NCBI GenBank assembly: GCA_020445945.1
Contig: JAGRFQ010000074.1
Span: forward strand, 6,432-43,714
Direction: 5' to 3'
DNA from: Rhodocyclaceae bacterium
GTDB taxonomy: Bacteria; Pseudomonadota; Gammaproteobacteria; Burkholderiales; Rhodocyclaceae
DNA length: 37,283 bases
In this document: piece after piece, positions 32,339-37,283 of the stretch
Layout of the letters: each line of letters begins with the position of its first letter
Position numbering within the stretch: position 1 is the first letter of the stretch
The notes under the pieces: generated by a model
What the model saw: only the letters and a program-made list of their open reading frames with translations
The model's database searches: none
What the model was told of the DNA's origin: nothing
Program-made: the position numbers and the translations under genes

Positions 32339-33595
32339 ATGAACATCCTGGTCGTCAGTCAGTATTTCTGGCCGGAGAATTTCCGGGTCAACGAACTGGT
32401 CGCCGAACTGGTCGGGCGCGGTCACTGCGTGACGGTGCTGACCGGCCAGCCGAACTACCCCGACGGCGTTGTCTTCCCACCGTACCGGCAAAATCCGCGC
32501 GACTTCGACCGCTACATGGGCGCGCGGGTGTTGCGGGTGCCCATGCTGCCCCGCGGGCAAGGCGCGCTCCGGCTGGCGTTCAACTACCTGAGCTTTGCGC
32601 TGAGCGGCTGCCTGATCGGGGCGTGGAAGCTGCGCGGGCAGCCGGTCGACGTGATCTTCACCTTTGCGCCGTCGCCGGTCACGGTGGGCATCCCCTCGGG
32701 CTGGCTGCGCCGGATCAAGCGCGCCCCGCAGGTGTTCTGGGTGCTCGACCTGTGGCCCGACACGCTCAAGGCCGTTGGCGTGGTGAATTCGCCGCGGCTG
32801 CTTGGGGTGGTCGGATGGCTGGTGCGGCAGGTCTACCGGCACTGCGATCTGGTGCTGGGGCAATCGCGCAGCTTTATCGACAATATCCGCCATTACGCGA
32901 CCGAGCGCACGGCGGTTGAATATTTTCCCGGCTGGGCGGAAGCCGGGCTGCAGCAAGAAGACGTGACGCCCGCGCCGGAACTGCCCCGCCGCCCGGAGGT
33001 GTTTACGATCGTGTTCGCCGGCAACATCGGCGATGCGCAGGATTTTCCCGCCATTCTCGACGCCGCCGAACGCTTGCGGTCGCGGCAGGACATTCGCTGG
33101 GCCATCGTCGGCGATGGGCGGATGGCACCATGGGTGCGTGAGCAAATCGACGCGCGCCAGCTCGATCTGTCCGTGGTCATGCTCGGCCGTCATCCGTTGG
33201 AGCGCATGCCGGCCTTCTTTGCCCATGCCGACGCCTTGCTGGTCAGCCTGAAAGACCGGCCGGTGTTCGCCATGACGATTCCCGGAAAACTCCAGGCCTA
33301 TCTGGCCACCGGCCTGCCGGTGCTCGCCATGCTCAATGGCGAAGGCGCCCGGATCGTGCAGGACGGCAACGCGGGGCTGGTGTGTGCGGCGGGCGATGCG
33401 CAGGGTCTCGCCGACAACGTTGTCCGGCTGGCGCAAATGTCAGCGCAGGAGCGGGCCGCGTTCGGCACCAATGCGCGCCGCCTGTGCGCCACCGAATTCG
33501 ATCGTGCGGCCTTGATCTCCCGTCTGGAGGGCTGGTTTTTCGAGTTGACGGCCGGTTCGCAAGAACGCGCCGATGCGCAGCGGGAACGCGGATGA
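32339..33595 (+). CDS. wbuB: WbuB/WbjE-like L-FucNAc glycosyltransferase (GT4)
   Basis: A 418-residue GT-B transferase. The start ILVVSQYFWPENFRVNELV and TGQPNYPDG are the WbuB/WbjE signature. FWVLDLWPDTLKAVGVV, LGQSRSFIDNI, FAGNIGDAQDF and a C-terminal AMTIPGKLQAYLATGLPVLAM follow. WbuB (E. coli O26) and WbjE (P. aeruginosa O11) are encoded next to the FucNAc genes and are thought to add L-FucNAc from UDP-L-FucNAc as the second sugar. The same gene order here supports that role. No signal peptide, but a hydrophobic stretch near residues 80-100. Confidence 0.88.
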   Translation: MNILVVSQYFWPENFRVNELVAELVGRGHCVTVLTGQPNYPDGVVFPPYRQNPRDFDRYMGARVLRVPMLPRGQGALRLAFNYLSFALSGCLIGAWKLRGQPVDVIFTFAPSPVTVGIPSGWLRRIKRAPQVFWVLDLWPDTLKAVGVVNSPRLLGVVGWLVRQVYRHCDLVLGQSRSFIDNIRHYATERTAVEYFPGWAEAGLQQEDVTPAPELPRRPEVFTIVFAGNIGDAQDFPAILDAAERLRSRQDIRWAIVGDGRMAPWVREQIDARQLDLSVVMLGRHPLERMPAFFAHADALLVSLKDRPVFAMTIPGKLQAYLATGLPVLAMLNGEGARIVQDGNAGLVCAAGDAQGLADNVVRLAQMSAQERAAFGTNARRLCATEFDRAALISRLEGWFFELTAGSQERADAQRERG

Positions 33596-33638
33596 TGCAA
33601 TCGACCGGACACAACGTGGGCACAGGAGTACGACCGGC

Positions 33639-34604
33639 ATGAGTGCTCGTGTCCTCGTCACCGGCGCCAGCGGGTTTGTCGGCAGCGCGCTGGTCCGCCA
33701 GTTGCTCGACCGTCGCGATGTGCCGGTGCGCGCTGCGTTCCGGAGCGTACCCGCGGCCCCGCCGTCCGGCGCGGAGATGTGCCGTGTGGGGGATCTGGGC
33801 GTTGACACCGACTGGCGCGCCGCGCTCGATGGGGTGGATACCGTGGTGCATTGCGCCGCGCGGGTGCACGTGATGCACGACACGGCGGCCGACCCGCTGG
33901 AGGCGTATCGCCGCAGCAACGTGGCGGGCACCTTGCAGTTGGCCCGCTCGGCGGTCGAGGCGGGCTGCCGGCGGCTGGTGTTTCTCAGCTCGATCAAGGT
34001 CAATGGCGAATCCACGCCGCCAGGCGGCGCGTTTTCCGAGGCGAGCGCGCCCGCGCCGCTGGACCCCTATGGCGTGTCGAAACTGGAAGCCGAGCAAGCC
34101 TTGTTCGCGCTGGGCCGGGCGCAGGGTCTGGAGATTGTGGTGGTCCGGCCGCCGCTGGTGTATGGCCCCGGCGTCCGGGCCAATTTCCGCACCATGATGC
34201 GCGCGGTCGAGCGCGGCATGCCGCTGCCGTTTGCCGCGGTGGACAACCGGCGCAGTCTGGTCGGCCGCGACAATCTGGTCGATCTGGTGTCGCTGTGCAT
34301 CCGCCACCCGGCCGCCGCCGGCGAGGTGTTTCTGGCGGCCGACGGCGAAGACCTGTCCACCCCGGCGCTGCTGACCCGCATTGCCGATGCGTTCGGCCGG
34401 TCGGCACGTTTGTTCCCGGTGCCGCCGGCGCTGCTGGCGGGGGCGGCGTCGGCGCTGGGGCGTCGCGCGTTGTATGTCCGCCTGTGCGGTTCGCTGGCGG
34501 TCGATGGCGGCAAGGCGCGCACGGTGCTGGGCTGGCGCCCGCCCGACTCGGTGGATGCGGGCTTGCGCAAAACGGTCGCGGCTTACCGCGCCGAACCACG
34601 CTAG
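33639..34604 (+). CDS. SDR-family UDP-4-keto-sugar reductase/epimerase, WbpV-like
   Basis: A 321-residue protein. NAD loop TGASGFVGSALV, then CAARVHVMHD, LSSIKVNGEST, Tyr144/Lys148 in DPYGVSKLEAEQ, and RPPLVYGPGVRANF. This set, followed directly by a WecA/WbpL-like transferase and a WbpM-like dehydratase, is the layout of wbpV-wbpL-wbpM in P. aeruginosa O6, where WbpV reduces the 4-keto product of WbpM to UDP-QuiNAc or a related sugar. UDP-glucose 4-epimerase is a looser alternative. ATG at 33639 was chosen because AGGAG lies 10 bases upstream; the frame is open back to 33573. Confidence 0.84.
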   Translation: MSARVLVTGASGFVGSALVRQLLDRRDVPVRAAFRSVPAAPPSGAEMCRVGDLGVDTDWRAALDGVDTVVHCAARVHVMHDTAADPLEAYRRSNVAGTLQLARSAVEAGCRRLVFLSSIKVNGESTPPGGAFSEASAPAPLDPYGVSKLEAEQALFALGRAQGLEIVVVRPPLVYGPGVRANFRTMMRAVERGMPLPFAAVDNRRSLVGRDNLVDLVSLCIRHPAAAGEVFLAADGEDLSTPALLTRIADAFGRSARLFPVPPALLAGAASALGRRALYVRLCGSLAVDGGKARTVLGWRPPDSVDAGLRKTVAAYRAEPR

Positions 34605-34617
34605 CAAAGGCGCAGAC

Positions 34618-35628
34618 ATGGCATTGTGGCTTCTCCCCGTGCTGGCCGTGGTCGCCTTCGGCCTGACCGCGCTGGTGCGCCGTTATGCGCTGTCCCGCCA
34701 GTTGCTGGACGTGCCCAATGCGCGCTCCTCTCATGTGGCGCCGACGCCGCGCGGCGGGGGGGTGTCGATCGTGCTGTGCTTTCTTGGCAGCGTGCCGCTG
34801 CTGGTCGGGGCCGGTGGCCTGACCGCGGCCTGGGGCTGGGCGCTGGCCGGCGCGGGGGGCGGGGTGGCGCTCGTCGGTTTTCTCGACGATCACGGCCATA
34901 TCCCCGCGCGCTGGCGCTTGCTGGCGCACTTTGCCGCGGCGTTCTGGGCGCTGTGGCTGGCTGCGGCGTCGATGCCGCTGGCGGTGGGGGGCGCATGGCT
35001 TGGCGTCGGGTTGTCGGCGTTCTACCTCGTGTGGATGCTCAATCTGTACAATTTCATGGACGGAATCGACGGGATCGCCAGCGTCGAGGCGATCACGGTC
35101 TGCGCGGGCGCGGCGCTGATCTACTGGCTGCGGGGGGACGCCCCGGCGGTGCTGATGCCGCCCCTGGCGCTGGCCGCCGCGGTGGCGGGTTTCCTTGTGT
35201 GGAATTTTCCGCCGGCGAAGATCTTCATGGGGGATGCGGGCAGCGGTTTTCTCGGGATCGTGCTGGGTGTCCTGTCGCTGCAGGCCGGGGCGGTGTCGCC
35301 GGCGCTGTTCTGGAGCTGGGTGATTCTGCTCGGCGTGTTCATTGTCGATGCCACCTATACGCTGTTGCGACGCCTGCTGCGCGGCGAGCGGGTCTATGAG
35401 GCGCATCGCAGCCACGCTTACCAGCACGCCTCACGACGCTTTGCCAGCCATCGGACGGTGACGCTGGGGGTGGTGGCCATCAATGTGCTGTGGTTGCTGC
35501 CATGGGCGGTCGCGGTCGGGCTGGGCTGGGTGGGCGCCGGTACGGGGCTGGTCCTTGCCTATCTGCCGCTGGCGCTTGTCTGCCGGTTCTTTGATGCCGG
35601 TGCGGCGGAGCGCGTCCGCCCTCAATGA
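34618..35628 (+). CDS. Undecaprenyl-phosphate sugar-1-phosphate transferase, WbpL/WecA-like (MraY family)
   Basis: A 336-residue polytopic membrane enzyme with about ten hydrophobic segments. The family motifs are present: PNARSSHVAPTPRGGG, GFLDDHGHIPARWRL, NLYNFMDGIDGIA (catalytic Asp pair), FMGDAGSGFLG, and HRSHAYQHASRRF (the HxxH-like loop). It puts the first sugar phosphate on the lipid carrier and so starts the glycan. WbpL of P. aeruginosa, which takes D-FucNAc or QuiNAc, is the closest functional match by neighbours. ATG at 34618 has AAAGG 7 bases upstream. Confidence 0.9.
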   Translation: MALWLLPVLAVVAFGLTALVRRYALSRQLLDVPNARSSHVAPTPRGGGVSIVLCFLGSVPLLVGAGGLTAAWGWALAGAGGGVALVGFLDDHGHIPARWRLLAHFAAAFWALWLAAASMPLAVGGAWLGVGLSAFYLVWMLNLYNFMDGIDGIASVEAITVCAGAALIYWLRGDAPAVLMPPLALAAAVAGFLVWNFPPAKIFMGDAGSGFLGIVLGVLSLQAGAVSPALFWSWVILLGVFIVDATYTLLRRLLRGERVYEAHRSHAYQHASRRFASHRTVTLGVVAINVLWLLPWAVAVGLGWVGAGTGLVLAYLPLALVCRFFDAGAAERVRPQ

Positions 35629-35661
35629 GCGGCCGTCGGCCAGACGGTCGCGCTATGCATC

Positions 35662-35707
35662 TATAATCGCGGGAAGGAAAACCGTCTCGCGATTGCCTCC
35701 CGATCCA
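35662..35707 (+). promoter_or_regulatory. Candidate promoter of the wbpM-like gene
   Basis: A perfect TATAAT (35662-35667) lies in the 78-base gap after the wbpL-like gene. No good -35 is seen about 17 bases upstream. Transcription would begin near 35674, giving a leader of roughly 33 bases before the ATG at 35707. GGGAAGGAAA at 35671-35680 is too far from that ATG to be its ribosome site. This suggests the dehydratase can be expressed apart from the rest. Confidence 0.4.
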
Positions 35708-37283
35708 TGTTGACCATGCCGCTACGCACCGCTCTGATAGTCCTGTTCGATCTGGTGACCGCTGCCGTCGCCTGGATCGCCGGGTTGATGCTCCGCTTCA
35801 ATTTCGAGATTCCGCCCGAATATGGCGCCAAGATTCTGCTGAGTCTGGCGATGCTGCTGGTCGTGCATGCGCTGGCGTGTCGCTGGGCGGGCCTGTATCG
35901 CGGCATGTGGGTGTTTGCCAGCCTGCCGGACCTGAAGCGGGTGCTGAAGGCGGTGGTGGTGTCGTCGATGGCGCTGCTGGCGCTGCTGGCGATCGACCGA
36001 CAGGCGCCGGCCATCCCGCACTCGATGATGGTGCTCTATCCCTTGCTGCTGATCACCATCATGGGCGGCGGGCGGGCGGCCTGGCGGATGTGGAAAGAGC
36101 ATCGCCTGTACGGCGGCCTGCGCGCGGCGGGCAAGCCGGTGGTGGTGGTCGGCGCGGGCACGGGTGGGGCGATGCTGGTGCGGGAGCTCGAACGCAGCCC
36201 CGACTGGCGGGTGGTGGCGCTGGTCGATGACGCCCCGTCCAAGCGCGGGCTGGACCTGTACGGCTGCCCGGTGGCGGGATCGGTCGACGAACTGGCGCAG
36301 GTGTTGCGCGATTTCAAGGCGCAGCATGTGATTCTGGCCATGCCGTCGGCGGCGGGGCCTGCCTTGCGGCGGGCGGCGGATCTGGCGGTGCGGGCGGGGG
36401 CGCATACCTTTACCGTGCCGGGGCTGGAAGACCTGATGAGCGGCAAGGTGGCGATCAACGCGATGCGGCCGGTGGAGATCGAGGATCTGCTGGGGCGCGA
36501 ACCGGTGTCGATCGACACCGAGCATGTGCAGGCGATGATCGGCGGCAAGACGGTGCTGGTGACTGGCGCGGGCGGGTCGATCGGCAGCGAGCTGTGCCGG
36601 CAGCTGGCGCGCTTCGCGCCGGCCCGGCTGGTGCTGTTCGAAGCCAGCGAGTTCGTGCTCTACAACATCGAGCAATGGTTCGTGGGCCAGCAAACCGGCA
36701 TCGAGATCATCCCGCTGGCAGGCGACGTGAAGGACGCGCAGCGTCTCGACGAGGTCTTCACGCGCTGGCGTCCGGCGCTGGTCTTTCACGCGGCGGCCTA
36801 CAAGCATGTGCCCTTGATGGAGGTGGGCAATGCGTGGCAGGCAGTGCGCAACAATGTGCATGGCACCTTGCAGGTCGCGCAGTGCGCGCAGCGCCACGGC
36901 GCCGAGCGCTTCGTGCTGGTGTCGACCGACAAGGCGGTCAACCCCACCAATGTGATGGGTGCCACCAAGCGGCTGGCGGAGATGGTGTGCGAGGCGTTGC
37001 ACTCGCGGGGCGGGCAGACCCAGTTCGAGATGGTGCGCTTCGGCAACGTGCTGGGCAGCACCGGTAGCGTGATCCCCAAGTTTGCCGAGCAGATCGCCCG
37101 CGGCGGGCCGGTGACGGTGACCCATCCGGACATCAACCGCTTCTTCATGTCGATCCCCGAGGCGGCGCAGCTGGTGCTGCAGGCGGCGAGCATGGGGCGC
37201 GGCGGCGAGGTGTTCGTGATGGACATGGGCGAGCCGGTGAAGATTGTCGATCTGGCGCGCAACATGATTCGCCTCTCCGGCTA
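35707..37283 (+). CDS. wbpM: WbpM-like membrane-bound UDP-HexNAc 4,6-dehydratase, 3' end missing
   Basis: At least 525 residues, cut by the window edge; full WbpM proteins have about 620-670. Four hydrophobic segments occur in the first about 130 residues. Then comes a CoA-binding-like Rossmann domain (VVVVGAGTGGAMLV), and from residue 286 the catalytic SDR domain: TGAGGSIGSELCRQL, HAAAYKHVPLME, LVSTDKAVNPTNVMGATK. Met417 replaces the usual Tyr and Lys421 is kept, as known for WbpM. It converts UDP-GlcNAc to the 4-keto-6-deoxy-D-sugar needed by the WbpV-like reductase. No other start lies between the candidate promoter and ATG 35707 in this frame. Confidence 0.93.
   Translation, partial: MLTMPLRTALIVLFDLVTAAVAWIAGLMLRFNFEIPPEYGAKILLSLAMLLVVHALACRWAGLYRGMWVFASLPDLKRVLKAVVVSSMALLALLAIDRQAPAIPHSMMVLYPLLLITIMGGGRAAWRMWKEHRLYGGLRAAGKPVVVVGAGTGGAMLVRELERSPDWRVVALVDDAPSKRGLDLYGCPVAGSVDELAQVLRDFKAQHVILAMPSAAGPALRRAADLAVRAGAHTFTVPGLEDLMSGKVAINAMRPVEIEDLLGREPVSIDTEHVQAMIGGKTVLVTGAGGSIGSELCRQLARFAPARLVLFEASEFVLYNIEQWFVGQQTGIEIIPLAGDVKDAQRLDEVFTRWRPALVFHAAAYKHVPLMEVGNAWQAVRNNVHGTLQVAQCAQRHGAERFVLVSTDKAVNPTNVMGATKRLAEMVCEALHSRGGQTQFEMVRFGNVLGSTGSVIPKFAEQIARGGPVTVTHPDINRFFMSIPEAAQLVLQAASMGRGGEVFVMDMGEPVKIVDLARNMIRLSG

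Overview
The window is about 37.3 kb of GC-rich, tightly packed DNA. It looks like the chromosome of a betaproteobacterium, probably of the Azoarcus/Thauera/Zoogloea group. That assignment is an inference from memory of the gene order (isoaspartyl methyltransferase-like gene, rhodanese, tolC, waaA), from the codon bias, and from the Pseudomonas/Burkholderia-like wbpV-wbpL-wbpM set at the right end. No tRNA, rRNA, CRISPR array, transposase or integrase was seen.

Left part (1-9133), housekeeping and export: the end of an EAL-domain protein; a TetR regulator with a palindromic operator-like site upstream, overlapping by one base a lipoprotein membrane-fusion protein, which overlaps an RND pump; then an isoaspartyl methyltransferase-like gene, a single-domain rhodanese and a TolC-type outer-membrane channel. 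waaA (Kdo transferase) runs the other way, and its stop codon abuts the tolC stop codon.

Right part (9278-37283), one long same-strand surface-polysaccharide locus. (a) 9278-13073: UDP-glucuronate 4-epimerase type gene, PseC aminotransferase, and an FdtA/FdtB pair for a dTDP-3-amino-3,6-dideoxyhexose. (b) 13070-18498: pseF, pseG, a GNAT-formyltransferase fusion, a second formyltransferase, pseI and a PIG-L deacetylase. These fit CMP-pseudaminic acid (or a close relative) with altered N-acyl groups. (c) 18498-22235: FkbM methyltransferase, a GT-B-like polysaccharide protein, and an O-antigen ligase/polymerase. (d) 22239-29019: Fe(II)/2-oxoglutarate-type oxygenase, a second FkbM, a one-piece ABC exporter, a CgeB-like glycosyltransferase, a class I methyltransferase and a DxD glycosyltransferase. 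(e) 29063-33595: capE-capF-capG plus a WbuB-like transferase, for UDP-L-FucNAc and its transfer. (f) 33639-37283: WbpV-like reductase, WbpL/WecA-like initiating transferase and WbpM-like dehydratase, the last cut by the window edge.

Reading them together: WbpM/WbpV would make the first sugar, WbpL would load it on undecaprenyl phosphate, WbuB and the other transferases would extend the chain, and the Pse-type nonulosonate, amino sugar, methyl, formyl and possibly hydroxyl groups would decorate it. The ABC exporter would then be the best candidate flippase, because no Wzx is visible.

The most interesting points are these. No dedicated pseB is visible, while a CapE sits in the same locus and may supply the same intermediate. 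Two formyltransferase-fold proteins share an altered catalytic motif. The base composition drops across roughly 12.5-22.2 kb, with the left edge inside fdtB. An oxygenase/FkbM/ABC/glycosyltransferase cassette has no obvious standard role.
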